Positions 16,201 through 26,200 of a DNA stretch of 64,000 bases are shown here, piece after piece. The notes beneath the pieces are model-generated. The model ran no database searches. It saw nothing but the letters and a program-made list of their open reading frames with translations, and was not told where the DNA came from. The first letter of the stretch is position 1; the number at the start of each line of letters is the position of its first letter. The translations under genes and the position numbers were made by a program. Source of the stretch: Myxococcales bacterium (lineage in GTDB: Bacteria; Myxococcota_A; Bradymonadia; UBA7976; UBA1532); NCBI GenBank assembly GCA_020633465.1, contig JACKDN010000008.1, positions 1-64,000 on the forward strand. The letters run 5' to 3'.

Positions 16201-17256
16201 ATGCGGTTCGTCTGGATGGCGGCGACGCTCGCCGCCGGTCTCGTGATGGGCTGGGTCGTGCGCGGCGCGCGCGCGCCCGCGCCCGCGGCCCCCACCACCA
16301 CCCCCCCGCCGGCGGCGGCGGCGCAGCCCTCGAGCGAAGGCCGCATCGTCCGCGGCGGCTTCGATCAGTGGGTCCACCCGATCCTCAGCTGCGAGGCGCC
16401 CGACCGGACGATGGACGCGTACCTGAAGCCGGTGCGCGATCGCGTGACCGAGGCGGTCGCGAACCTGCGGGGTGCGGGCGACATCGACGCGCTCGCGCTC
16501 TACTTCTACGATCTCGACCGCGGCGGCAGCTTCGGCATCGACGCCGACCACCTGTTCCCGCCCGCCAGCCTGCTGAAGGTGCCGGTGATGGTCGCCGCGC
16601 TGCGCGCCGAGGCCGCCGAGCCCGGCCTGCTGGGCCGCACCGTGATCATGCCCGAGAGCTGGCCCGGCAGCGGCCTGGCGCCCGAGGGGACCCTCGAGGT
16701 GGGCAAGGCCTACACCGTCGCGGCGCTGATCGACCGCATGATCATCAAGTCGGACAACGACGCGAAGGATCTGCTGCACGCCACGCTGGGCCCCCAGGCC
16801 GGCCTCGAGGTGCTGCACGCCTTCGGCCTCGGGCGGGGCGACGTCGACGAGTTCCAGCGGACGGTGTCGCCCCGCAGCTACGCCCGCGTCCTGCGCGCGC
16901 TGTACGACGCCACCTACCTGGACGCGCGCTGGTCGGCCTACGCCCTGGCGTTGATGGCGCGCAGCGAGTTCGGCGCCGGCCTCGTCGCCGGCACGCCCAA
17001 GGACGTCCGGGTGTCCAACAAGTTCGGCCACCGCGTCGACGATCGCACCGAGCCGAAGACGCGCTATCTGCACGACTGCGGCATCATCTACCAGCCGGAG
17101 CGACCCTACGTGCTGTGCGTGATGAGCCACGGCGACACGGTCGAGCGGCTGGCCAGCGCCATCGCCGACATCTCGCGGGTGATCTACCGCGCGACGCTCG
17201 AGAACCCGGCGCCCCGCCCGCCGACGGGCTGGCCGGGCCCCAACCTGATCCCCTGA
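16201..17256 (+). CDS. exported class A beta-lactamase-fold serine hydrolase
   Basis: A 351-residue protein with an N-terminal signal anchor (FVWMAATLAAGLVMGWVV) and a Pro/Ala-rich linker to about residue 45. The catalytic domain has all three class A motifs: Ser123-x-x-Lys126 in PASLLKVPVM, Ser184-Asp-Asn186 in IIKSDNDAKD, and Lys274-Phe-Gly in SNKFGH where beta-lactamases have KTG. It therefore acts outside the inner membrane on an acylated substrate, probably peptidoglycan-related. A true beta-lactamase would usually have the Glu-x-x-x-Asn omega loop, which I cannot place. Its stop is 4 nt from the convergent aat stop. Confidence 0.8.
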   Translation: MRFVWMAATLAAGLVMGWVVRGARAPAPAAPTTTPPPAAAAQPSSEGRIVRGGFDQWVHPILSCEAPDRTMDAYLKPVRDRVTEAVANLRGAGDIDALALYFYDLDRGGSFGIDADHLFPPASLLKVPVMVAALRAEAAEPGLLGRTVIMPESWPGSGLAPEGTLEVGKAYTVAALIDRMIIKSDNDAKDLLHATLGPQAGLEVLHAFGLGRGDVDEFQRTVSPRSYARVLRALYDATYLDARWSAYALALMARSEFGAGLVAGTPKDVRVSNKFGHRVDDRTEPKTRYLHDCGIIYQPERPYVLCVMSHGDTVERLASAIADISRVIYRATLENPAPRPPTGWPGPNLIP

Positions 17257-17260
17257 TGGT

Positions 17261-17956
17261 TCAGCCCGGCGCCGCCGGGGGCCCGCCCGCCCACGCGTCC
17301 GGCGCGCGCACGGCCTCGGCCAGCCGGCTGAGGTACTCGCTGCGGGGCAGCGGCACGGCGCCCATGCGCAGCAGGTGGGCGGTCACCTGCTGGCAGTCGA
17401 CGAAGTGGAAGCCCCAGCGCGCCAGATCGCGGCAGAGCGTCACCAGCGCCACCTTCGAAGCGCCGCTGACCGTCGACACCATCGACTCGCCGAAGAAGGC
17501 GCGGCCCAGCGCGACGCCGTACAGGCCGCCGCAGAGGGCGCCGTCGTGCCAGGCCTCGACGCTGTGGGCCAGGCCGCGCCGGTGCAGCGCGCCGTAGGTC
17601 TCGAGCATGTTCGGGGTGATCCAGGTGCCGCGCTGGCCGCGGCGGGGGTGCCGCGCGCAGAGGCGCATCAGGGCGTCGAAGGCCGTGTCGTAGCGCACGG
17701 TGAAGGCGCCGCGGCGCAGCGTCTTGGCCAGCGTGCGCCCGACGTGCACGTCGGCGGGGAACAGCACCAGCCGCGGATCGGGTGAGAACCAGGGGATCGG
17801 CGGGGCGCCGGTCCAGGGGAACAGGCCCTTCCGGTAGGCCTCGACCACCAGCTCGGGCGACAGGCGCCCGCCCAGCGCGGCGAGGCCGTCGGCCTCGGGC
17901 ACGTAGTGCTCGGGGAACGCGGGGCGCTGGTCGGCGGGCACCAGGTGCAGCGGCAT
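17261..17956 (-). CDS. aat: leucyl/phenylalanyl-tRNA--protein transferase
   Basis: A 231-residue enzyme. It transfers Leu or Phe from aminoacyl-tRNA to proteins with N-terminal Arg or Lys, marking them for ClpS/ClpAP degradation by the N-end rule. The match is complete: FPEHYVPEADGLAALGGRLS, LVVEAYRKGLFPWTGAPPIP, WFSPDPRLVLFP, ETYGALHRRGLAHSVEAWHD, LCGGLYGVALGRAFFGESMV and HFVDCQQVTAHLLRMGA. Length fits the family (about 230). The start at 17956 follows AAGGGGG. It lies 61 nt downstream of the kinase gene on the same strand and may be co-transcribed with it. Confidence 0.95.
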   Translation of the reverse strand: MPLHLVPADQRPAFPEHYVPEADGLAALGGRLSPELVVEAYRKGLFPWTGAPPIPWFSPDPRLVLFPADVHVGRTLAKTLRRGAFTVRYDTAFDALMRLCARHPRRGQRGTWITPNMLETYGALHRRGLAHSVEAWHDGALCGGLYGVALGRAFFGESMVSTVSGASKVALVTLCRDLARWGFHFVDCQQVTAHLLRMGAVPLPRSEYLSRLAEAVRAPDAWAGGPPAAPG

Positions 17957-18017
17957 GCCCCCTTTCTGCCACGCCCGCGCGGCCGGCGCCACGCCGGACG
18001 CGTCCGCCCGGAGCGGG

Positions 18018-19319
18018 TCAGCCGACCAGCAGGGCCGACACCAGCGCGTAGCCCACCAGGCTGGCGGCGGCGAAGGTGGCCAGGCGGGCCCACGTGGGCG
18101 GCGGCTCGATCGCGGGCGCAGCGGCGGGCGGCGGCTCGGCCGCGGCCGCGGGCGTCGGCGTCGGCGTCGCCCGGCTGCCGAGGTCGGTGGTGTCCGACAG
18201 CGACAGGCTGACCAGCGCGGGCTCGGCGGCGGTGGGCGTCGCGTCGACCGCCAGCGGCAGCCCCTCGCGCTCGGCCAGCTCGTCACCGGCGTCGGGCGCC
18301 GGCTGATCGGCCAGCAGATCCGGCGGCGCGGCGTGGCGCGCGGCGTCCATCTGGTCGAGCGCCAGCAGCATGGTGCGCGCGTCGGGGTAGCGATCGTCGG
18401 GATCGTGCGCCAGCGCGCGGCGCATGATGCGATCGAGCGCCGGGGGCACCGGCTCGCCGCCGCCGGTCGTCGTCAACGGCGGGGCGTCGCGGCGGGCGCC
18501 GGCGCGCACCAGCGCCTCGTAGTTGTTGACCGAGAACAGGCGCCGCGCGGTCATCGCCTCGTACATCACGACGGCCAGCGCGTACAGGTCGGCCGGCGGG
18601 CCCACCTCGAGGCCGCGGATCTGCTCGGGGCTCATGTAGCTGGGCGAGCCGACCATGACGCCGGCGCCGGTCAGCTTGCCCGCCCCCTCGGCCAGCTCGG
18701 CGTCGGCGGCCCGGCTGCTGACCACGCCGAAGTCGAGGATGCGCGCGACGAAGTCCTGCCGCGTGCCGCTGAACATGATGTTGTCGTGCTTCAGATCGCG
18801 GTGCACCAGGCCGACGTCGTGGGCGGCGGCGAGGCCGAGCAGCGTGTGGCGCGCCACCTGGACGATGTCGTCCACGCCGAAGGGCCCGTTGTGGTTGACC
18901 TCGTCGCGCAGGGTCCAGCCCTCGACGTAGGCCATCGCCAGCCACAGCGTGCGATCGGCCTCGACCCCGAAGTCGACCAGCGGCACGACGTAGGGGCTCT
19001 CGACGGCGAGGGCGGCCTCGGCCTCGCGGATGAAGCGCTGCCGGATGGACGGGTGGCGGGCGTACTGCTCGCGCAGGAACTTCAGCGCGACGAAGCGCCC
19101 GTCGCGGGTGTCGACGGCCTTGTAGACGGCGCCCATGCCGCCCACGCCCAGGCGCTCGACGATGCCGTAGCGGCCGGCGACCAGGCTGCCCAGGTTGCTG
19201 TCGCGCCCGGTCTCGAGCAGCACCCGCCGCGTCACCAGCCAGGCGCCGTCCTCGAAGCACGTGGGCCCGGGTCCGGTCTGGCGGCAGCGCGGGCAGATCA
19301 GCGGCCCTTCGTGATCCAT
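18018..19319 (-). CDS. Hanks-type Ser/Thr protein kinase with zinc-ribbon head and C-terminal membrane anchor
   Basis: A 433-residue kinase. The N-terminus has a Cys-rich header (CPRC at 9-12 and Cys21, then DGAWLVT) seen in other myxobacterial kinases. The kinase domain runs from about 50 to 320. It has the Gly loop LGVGGMGAVYKA, Lys80 in VALKFL, HRDLKHDN (Asp175), DFG at 196-198 and the APE-type segment SPSYMSPEQIRG. A Pro/Ala/Thr-rich linker leads to one transmembrane helix at the very C-terminus (LATFAAASLVGYALVSALLV), so the catalytic domain is cytoplasmic. It has no extracellular sensor domain, which is unusual for the family. GAGGAGG precedes the ATG. The aat gene follows. Confidence 0.92.
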   Translation of the reverse strand: MDHEGPLICPRCRQTGPGPTCFEDGAWLVTRRVLLETGRDSNLGSLVAGRYGIVERLGVGGMGAVYKAVDTRDGRFVALKFLREQYARHPSIRQRFIREAEAALAVESPYVVPLVDFGVEADRTLWLAMAYVEGWTLRDEVNHNGPFGVDDIVQVARHTLLGLAAAHDVGLVHRDLKHDNIMFSGTRQDFVARILDFGVVSSRAADAELAEGAGKLTGAGVMVGSPSYMSPEQIRGLEVGPPADLYALAVVMYEAMTARRLFSVNNYEALVRAGARRDAPPLTTTGGGEPVPPALDRIMRRALAHDPDDRYPDARTMLLALDQMDAARHAAPPDLLADQPAPDAGDELAEREGLPLAVDATPTAAEPALVSLSLSDTTDLGSRATPTPTPAAAAEPPPAAAPAIEPPPTWARLATFAAASLVGYALVSALLVG

Positions 19320-19397
19320 GTCGGCCTCCTCGAGCGACGTCGCGCCCGGCGCCGACGTCCTGGGAGGTTCATCGGAACTGCCATCGGCCGGGTGGAG

Positions 19398-19420
19398 CGC
19401 GGGGTCGCGCCGACCCCGCG
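19398..19420 (-). terminator. hairpin after the RHS-like lipoprotein gene
   Basis: Perfect 10-bp stem CGCGGGGTCG/CGACCCCGCG with a CGC loop, 5 nt past the stop at 19426 on the transcribed strand. There is no U-run after it, so it may need Rho or act mainly as an mRNA 3' end. Confidence 0.5.
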
Positions 19421-19425
19421 GCGCG

Positions 19426-20532
19426 CTACTCGAGCCCCGCGCCCGGGCTGCAGCCGCTCGGGCTCAGCGTGCGGGTGGTCTCGGTGACCACCTCGCCGTC
19501 GCCCTCGGCCGCGTAGGCGTAGGTGGTCACCTGGTCGATCACCCCGTCGACGTCGGCGTCGCGGCGATCCGCCGCGCGCCGCCCCTCGGCGTCGTAGGCG
19601 TAGGTCTTGCGCCAGGTCACCCGCCCGTCGGCGTCGAGCTCCTCCTTCAGCACCCGGCGCCCGGCCGCGTCGAGGTGGACCACCGTCGTGTGATCGATCA
19701 CCCCGTCGCCGTCCTCGTCCCGCGCCTCGACCCGCCGGTCGGCGGTCTCGGTCAGCAGCCGGCTGCGCTCGGCCCGCCCGTCGGCGTCCTCGTCGATGTG
19801 CTGGGTGCGCAGGGCGCCGGACGCGTCGTGGGTCTCGCGGTGCCGCCGGTCGACCACCCCGTCGGCCCCGCGGTCGAGCTCGACCACCCAGGCGCCGCCC
19901 TCGGCGTGCGCCCGGCGGATCGACTCCAGCGCGCCGTCGGCGCCCTCGTCCCAGCGCACCTCGATCAGGCGGCCCGCGTCGTCGTAGGCGTAGGTGGCCG
20001 CGAGGGCCGTCGGCCGCCCGCCCTCGTCGCCGTACACCCGCTCGAACAGCCCCAGATCCGGGGCGAGATCCACGTCGGGCACGAGCGGCGGCCCGAAGGC
20101 CCAGAGGTAGCTGTCGTAGAACTGGCCGATGGTCTGCTCGACCAGCGCGAAGCTGATCGGGCCCTCGCCGTCGAGGGCCACCAAACGGCCGGCGGCGTCC
20201 CAGGTGAGATCGAGGCGCCAGCGGTCGCCGTCCTCGTCCACCTCGAGCGCGACCAGGCGATCGCCGTCCCAGGTGCGCACCGCGCGCAGGCCGTCGGCCT
20301 CGAAGCGCGTCGGCCGCCCCTCGGCGTCGTAGGTCCAGCGGCGCACGTCGGGGGCCCCGTCGTCGGCGGCCCGGCGGCGCTCGACCAGGCGGCCGGCGGC
20401 GTCGCGAACCCGCACGTCGAGGGCCTGCTCGACGGCGCACACCGGGGCGGCGAAGTCCATGGGGTCGTCGGCGCCGCAGCCCACGACGGGCGCGGCCAGC
20501 AGGGGGGCAAGGGCGAAGCGGGTGAGGCGCAT
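19426..20532 (-). CDS. lipoprotein with RHS/YD-like repeats
   Basis: A 368-residue lipoprotein. The signal peptide MRLTRFALAPLLAAPVVGC ends in a lipobox with Cys19. The mature protein is a chain of about 20-25-residue units such as TYAYDDAGRLIEVRWDEGAD, WTYDAEGRPTRFEADG and TYAYDAEGRRAADRRDADVD, with the Tyr-Asp-x-x-Gly-Arg pattern of RHS repeats, interrupted by DxDGDGxxD calcium-loop-like segments (ARDEDGDGVIDHT). It lacks the RHS core and any C-terminal toxin domain, so it is probably a surface beta-structure rather than a polymorphic toxin. The start at 20532 follows GCAGGAG. Transcribed alone, with a strong hairpin after the stop. Confidence 0.75.
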   Translation of the reverse strand: MRLTRFALAPLLAAPVVGCGADDPMDFAAPVCAVEQALDVRVRDAAGRLVERRRAADDGAPDVRRWTYDAEGRPTRFEADGLRAVRTWDGDRLVALEVDEDGDRWRLDLTWDAAGRLVALDGEGPISFALVEQTIGQFYDSYLWAFGPPLVPDVDLAPDLGLFERVYGDEGGRPTALAATYAYDDAGRLIEVRWDEGADGALESIRRAHAEGGAWVVELDRGADGVVDRRHRETHDASGALRTQHIDEDADGRAERSRLLTETADRRVEARDEDGDGVIDHTTVVHLDAAGRRVLKEELDADGRVTWRKTYAYDAEGRRAADRRDADVDGVIDQVTTYAYAAEGDGEVVTETTRTLSPSGCSPGAGLE

Positions 20533-20620
20533 GCTCGTCTCCTGCGTCGGGTTCGCGCCGGGAGATAGCAGCGGGTGTGCCAACCACCGCGCCCCCGCGG
20601 GGCGGTGGCTCGGCGGCGGG

Positions 20621-20644
20621 CAGTGGAGGACGGCTCCTCCACTG
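20621..20644 (-). terminator. hairpin after the lysine-rich secreted protein gene
   Basis: Perfect 10-bp stem CAGTGGAGGA/TCCTCCACTG with a CGGC loop, 12 nt past the stop at 20656. A second GC-rich stem lies at about 20585-20608. No T-run follows on the transcribed strand. Confidence 0.5.
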
Positions 20645-20655
20645 TGGGGTACGGC

Positions 20656-21447
20656 CTACTCGGTGGCGGCCTCGAGGCCCTCGACGGTCTTGTCGTCGAC
20701 GTCGGCGGGCACCTCCTTCTCGGTGGCGGCCTCGACCGCCGCCGCCTCGGCCTCGGCGGCCTTCTCGGCGGCGTCCTCGTCCTCGGGCTCGGCGGCGGCC
20801 TCGTCGGCCGCGTTCTCGCCGGCGGGCTCGTCGCCGCCGGCCAGCTCGTCCTCGGCGTCCGCCTCGGCGGCGGCCTCGTCGGCGGCGTTCTCGTCGGCGG
20901 CCGCGACGGGCACGGCGGCGGCGGCCGCAGGGGCCGCGGCGGCTGCAGCCGCGGGCGCGTCGGCGGCGGCCGGCGCGGCGACGGCGGCGGCGGCGGCGGC
21001 GACGACCGGCGCGGCGGCGGCCAGCTTGCGCGCGGCGATGGCGTGCTTGCGGGCCTTGCGGGTCAGCTTGAAGGCCACCCGGTACTTCTTCTCCTTGTAG
21101 GCCTTGCCCGCGGCGGTCTGCGCGACGACCGCCTTGCGCAGCTCGTCCTTGCCCGCCTGCTTCTCCTTCACCTGTTCGTGGCTCTTCCGGATGATGCTGT
21201 TCGACTTCAGCATCGCGCCCTTGACCTTGGGGGCGGTGTAGAGCGCCGCGCCGACGCGGCGGCCCTTGCGGCGCGCCTTCTTGGCGGCCCGCTTGCCCTT
21301 CTTCTTGGTGGCCCGCTTCTTCTTCTTGGCGTTCGGGTTCTCCTTCTTGCACACCGAGGCGGCGCCGGGCGCGGCGAGCGCCACCGCCGGCGCGCCGACG
21401 AGGCCGAGGCCCAGGGCGAGAACCAGGACATGGAACGAACGAATCAT
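20656..21447 (-). CDS. exported lysine-rich protein with helical domain and acidic tail
   Basis: A 263-residue protein. Signal peptide MIRSFHVLVLALGLGLVGAP continues to AVALAAPG. Residues about 34-64 are a polycation (KKENPNAKKKKRATKKKGKR and more). Residues 65-145 are a basic helical domain, then a long Ala-rich stretch, and the last 90 residues are acidic (Glu/Asp/Ala). Residues 98-139 align without gaps to residues 62-103 of the secreted protein encoded at 56164-56652, with 17 of 42 positions identical. I do not recognise the family. The opposite charges of head and tail suggest self-association or envelope/DNA binding, which is speculation. It diverges from the PilT-like fusion gene. Confidence 0.7.
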   Translation of the reverse strand: MIRSFHVLVLALGLGLVGAPAVALAAPGAASVCKKENPNAKKKKRATKKKGKRAAKKARRKGRRVGAALYTAPKVKGAMLKSNSIIRKSHEQVKEKQAGKDELRKAVVAQTAAGKAYKEKKYRVAFKLTRKARKHAIAARKLAAAAPVVAAAAAAVAAPAAADAPAAAAAAAPAAAAAVPVAAADENAADEAAAEADAEDELAGGDEPAGENAADEAAAEPEDEDAAEKAAEAEAAAVEAATEKEVPADVDDKTVEGLEAATE

Positions 21448-21696
21448 GGGAACCCCCACGCGTGCGCCGGCGGGACCGGCGGATCCGGGTCGGCGCGGCC
21501 GACCGTGCTGCGATTGCGTCGCCCGCTCCCGCGGGCGCTCCGTCGACTCGGCCGGCCCCCCCGTATTCACCCCCATCCCCCGAGGATGGCGCGCGTCGCG
21601 CTTTCGCCGGCCGGCGTCGGACGGCATCATCGCGCGGACACGCGCCGACGTACAGGCGGAAGTCGCGGCGCCCCGACCGCGCGCCCCGGAGGACCG

Positions 21697-23529
21697 ATGA
21701 AGACGCTCGATCCCACGCAGCACCAGGAGTCGGTGCTGGCCGTCCTCGACCGCTCGCCGCTGTTCCACGGCCTGCTCGGCGAGGACCTCGAGGAGGCCGC
21801 CGGCCAGGCCGAGGTGCTGGCCTTCGAGGACGGCGAGACCCTGGCGCGCCAGGGCGAGCCCAGCGACTGCTTCTTCCTGCTGCTCGAGGGCGCCGCCGAC
21901 GTGGTGCTCGAGGACGCCGGCGACGAGCCCCTCCGCCTCGCGCGGCTGACGCCGCCCGACGCCGTCGGCGAGATGGGCGTGCTGCTCGAGGCCCACCGCA
22001 CCGCCAGCGTCCACGCGGCGGGCCCGGTGATCGCCCTGCGCTTCACCGCCCAGCGCTTCCACGCGATGCTGCTGCGCCTGCCCTACTTCGGTCTGGTGAT
22101 TGCCCGGACCCTCGCCCGGCGCCTGCAGACCGCCAACCGCCAGATGCCCATGCCCGAGCTGGGCGATCCCGCCGAGCGCCCCGACGACGAGGCGCTGACG
22201 CTGCTGCCGGCCGCCTTCCAGATTCGCCACCGGGTGGTGCCCCTGCACGTCGACGACGATCACGTCACGCTCGGTTGCCTGGACGATCTGCCGCCCGGGG
22301 TGCTGGGCGCCATCGAGCAGCAGCTGCCCGGCATGCGCATCCGGCGCGTGCGCATCACCGCGAACCTGTTCGAGGACGTCATGCGGTCGCGCGGGGCGGT
22401 GGGCGGCTTCCCCGGGCCCGACGAGCGCGCCCCGGGCGGCGGCGACGCAGATCGCCCCGCCGCCCCGCGCCTCGATCCCCTGCTGCGCCGCATGGTGGCC
22501 GAGGGCGCGAGCGATCTGCACCTGGGCGCGGGGCAGGTGCCGCGCTGGCGCGTCGACGGCGCCCTGCACACGCTGAGCGATCTGGGGCCCCTCGGGCCGG
22601 ACGAGGTCATCGACCTGCTCGATCCGGTGATGAGCCCGGCCCAGCGGGCGGCGGCCGAGGCGGGGGATCCCGTCGACTTCGCGTACGACGTGCCCGGCCT
22701 GGCCCGCTTCCGCGTGGCCCTGTCGCCCGACGTGCGCGGCACCAGCGCGGTGCTGCGCTCGGTGCCCACGCACGTCCCCTCGCTGTCGCAGATCGGCCTG
22801 CCGCCCGCCGCCAGCCGCCTGGTGGCCCCCGGCGCAGGCCTGGTGCTGGTGTCGGGGCCCCGGGGCAGCGGCCGCACGACCACGCTGGCCGCCCTGATCG
22901 ACCACCTCGACCGCACGCGGCCGGTGCACGTCGTCACGCTCGAGGATCCGGTCGAGTTCGTGCACGAGAGCCGCAAGGCCCTGATCACCCAGCGCGCGGT
23001 CGGGCCGGATCTGGCCGACCGGCTGGACGCGCTGCAGGCCACGCACCGCGCGGACGCGGACGTGGTGATGGTGGGCCCGCTGGACGACGCCGCCATCACC
23101 GAGGCCGCGCTGCGGCTGGCGGCCGGCGGCGTGCTGGTGCTGGCCTGCGTCGACGCGCGCACCGCGCCCGGCGCGCTCGAGCGGCTGGTCGAGCAGTTCG
23201 ACGCGCCCCAGCAGCCGCGGGCGCGGGCGACGTTGGCGCGGGTGCTGCGCGGCGTCGTGGCGCAGGCGCTCGTGCCGCGCGTCGACGGGGGGCGGGCGGC
23301 GGCCTTCGAGCTGCTGTTGGCCGACGACGCCGTCGCCGAGCTGGTGCGGGACGATCGCACGGCGCGGCTGCCGGACGCGATGCGCGCCCGCTCGGAGGCC
23401 GGCCACCGCCTGCTGAACGCCTCGCTCGAGGGGCTGGTGCGCGCCGGGCGCATCACCGCCGCGGCCGCGACCATGGCCAGCCCGGATCCGGTGGATCTGG
23501 GGCGCCGCCTGAAGCACGCCGAGGGCTGA
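21697..23529 (+). CDS. cNMP-binding / MshEN / PilT-like ATPase fusion with degenerate ATP site
   Basis: A 610-residue cytoplasmic fusion. Residues 15-130 are a cyclic-nucleotide-binding domain (GETLARQGEPSDCFFLLLEG; GEMGVLLEAHRTASV as the phosphate cassette). Residues 165-230 look like an MshEN/GspE N-terminal domain, a fold that can bind c-di-GMP. Residues 255-605 are PilT-like (GASDLHLGAGQVPRWRVDG). The ATP site is altered: the Walker A motif reads GPRGSGRT, with Arg393 for the invariant Lys; Walker B is DVVMVGPLDD, with Pro461 for the catalytic Glu; and the His box LHT is replaced by CVDART. The Asp box TLEDPVEFVH is intact. It is probably a non-hydrolysing regulator of a pilus or secretion motor. 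GGAGG lies 4 nt before the ATG. Confidence 0.85.
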   Translation: MKTLDPTQHQESVLAVLDRSPLFHGLLGEDLEEAAGQAEVLAFEDGETLARQGEPSDCFFLLLEGAADVVLEDAGDEPLRLARLTPPDAVGEMGVLLEAHRTASVHAAGPVIALRFTAQRFHAMLLRLPYFGLVIARTLARRLQTANRQMPMPELGDPAERPDDEALTLLPAAFQIRHRVVPLHVDDDHVTLGCLDDLPPGVLGAIEQQLPGMRIRRVRITANLFEDVMRSRGAVGGFPGPDERAPGGGDADRPAAPRLDPLLRRMVAEGASDLHLGAGQVPRWRVDGALHTLSDLGPLGPDEVIDLLDPVMSPAQRAAAEAGDPVDFAYDVPGLARFRVALSPDVRGTSAVLRSVPTHVPSLSQIGLPPAASRLVAPGAGLVLVSGPRGSGRTTTLAALIDHLDRTRPVHVVTLEDPVEFVHESRKALITQRAVGPDLADRLDALQATHRADADVVMVGPLDDAAITEAALRLAAGGVLVLACVDARTAPGALERLVEQFDAPQQPRARATLARVLRGVVAQALVPRVDGGRAAAFELLLADDAVAELVRDDRTARLPDAMRARSEAGHRLLNASLEGLVRAGRITAAAATMASPDPVDLGRRLKHAEG

Positions 23530-23590
23530 CCCGCCCGCGCCGGCGCACGCCGCTTGTGGCGCACCACCCGCCTGGGTTACCCACCGGAGC

Positions 23591-24646
23591 ATGGAGGATC
23601 CCTCCGACCGCTACCTGGCGAGCATCCTGACGCACGCCCGCGACGCCATCCTGTCCACCGACGGCGACGGCGTGGTGCGCACGGCCAACCGCGGGGCCGA
23701 GCGGCTGTTCGACCGGCCCGCCGAGGCGATGATCGGGCGGCCGATCGGCGAGGCGGCCGGCGGCGAGTGGGCCGAGGCCCTGCCCGAGATGGTGCTGGCG
23801 GTGGGCGCGCTGGCGTGCGTCGAGCGCGACGTGCGGCTGGCGCGCGACGACGGCACCTACGTCGACGTCGGCCTGGTGCTGGCGACGGTGTCCGACGAGC
23901 AGGGCCGCCCCATCGGCGTCTCGGCCATCGCCCGCGACATCACCGAGTACCGCCGCGCGCTGCGCGATCTGGCGCGCACCAACGCCGATCTCGAGCAGTT
24001 CGCCTTCGCCGCCGCCCACGACCTGCGCGAGCCCGTGCGCAGCATCCGCATGCTGAGCAGCATCCTCGAGGAGTGGTGCAGCGAGGGCGAGGCGGCCGAG
24101 TACCTGGCGCGCGTGCAGCACACCGCCGGCCACATGCAGGCGCTGGTCGACGGGCTGTACGACTACGCGCGGCTGTCCGGCCCGCCCCCGACCCTCGAGC
24201 GGGTGGTGCTCGACGACGTGATGGCCGACGTGATGGCCGCGCTGGCCGATCGCATCGCCGAGGCGGGCGCGACCGTCGACGTGGGTCCCCTGCCCGTCGT
24301 GCGCGGCGCGCGGGACGAGCTGCGGCTGCTCTTGACGCACCTGGTCGAGAACGCGCTCGAGTACCGGCGACCGGACGGCGCGGCCCTGATCGGCGTGCGG
24401 GGGCACCGCGACGACGAGGGCGAGGTGGTGCGCGTGCACGACGACGGCATCGGCTTCGACGCCCGCTACGCGCGGCAGCTGTTCAACCCGTTCCAGCGGC
24501 TGCACACCAAGGGCGAGCACCCCGGCGCGGGCCTCGGGCTGGCGGTGTGCCGGCGCATCATGGAGCGCCACGGCGGCCACATCAGCGCGCGCTCGGCCCC
24601 CGACCGCGGGGCCACCTTCAGCGCGTGGTTCCCGCCGCTGGGCTGA
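23591..24646 (+). CDS. PAS-domain histidine kinase
   Basis: A 351-residue soluble sensor kinase. Residues about 6-118 form a PAS domain (ILTHARDAILSTDGDGVVRT; ARDITEY at its end). HisKA has the phospho-acceptor His143 in FAFAAAHDLREPVRSIR, the Cph1/bacteriophytochrome-like type. The HATPase domain has Asn254 in HLVENALEYRRPDG, DDGIGFD and GAGLGLAVCRRIMERHGG. There are no membrane segments and no receiver domain; the partner response regulator is not in this window. It starts 61 nt after the PilT-like fusion on the same strand, so the two may share a transcript and a pathway. Confidence 0.9.
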   Translation: MEDPSDRYLASILTHARDAILSTDGDGVVRTANRGAERLFDRPAEAMIGRPIGEAAGGEWAEALPEMVLAVGALACVERDVRLARDDGTYVDVGLVLATVSDEQGRPIGVSAIARDITEYRRALRDLARTNADLEQFAFAAAHDLREPVRSIRMLSSILEEWCSEGEAAEYLARVQHTAGHMQALVDGLYDYARLSGPPPTLERVVLDDVMADVMAALADRIAEAGATVDVGPLPVVRGARDELRLLLTHLVENALEYRRPDGAALIGVRGHRDDEGEVVRVHDDGIGFDARYARQLFNPFQRLHTKGEHPGAGLGLAVCRRIMERHGGHISARSAPDRGATFSAWFPPLG

Positions 24647-24655
24647 CGCGCGGCG

Positions 24656-26137
<1,482 letters not shown>

Positions 26138-26200
26138 GGTGGCTCCTGTGGCGAACGGTCGGCGCGGAGCATGGTGTGACCGGCCCCCGGATGCAACCCC

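Noticed and set aside
13819..17130. 1103-codon open frame on the minus strand
   Set aside because: Antisense to the HEAT, M3 peptidase and serine hydrolase genes, all of which show clear motifs. The translation is Ala/Arg/Gly/His/Gln-rich, typical of an antisense frame in high-GC DNA.
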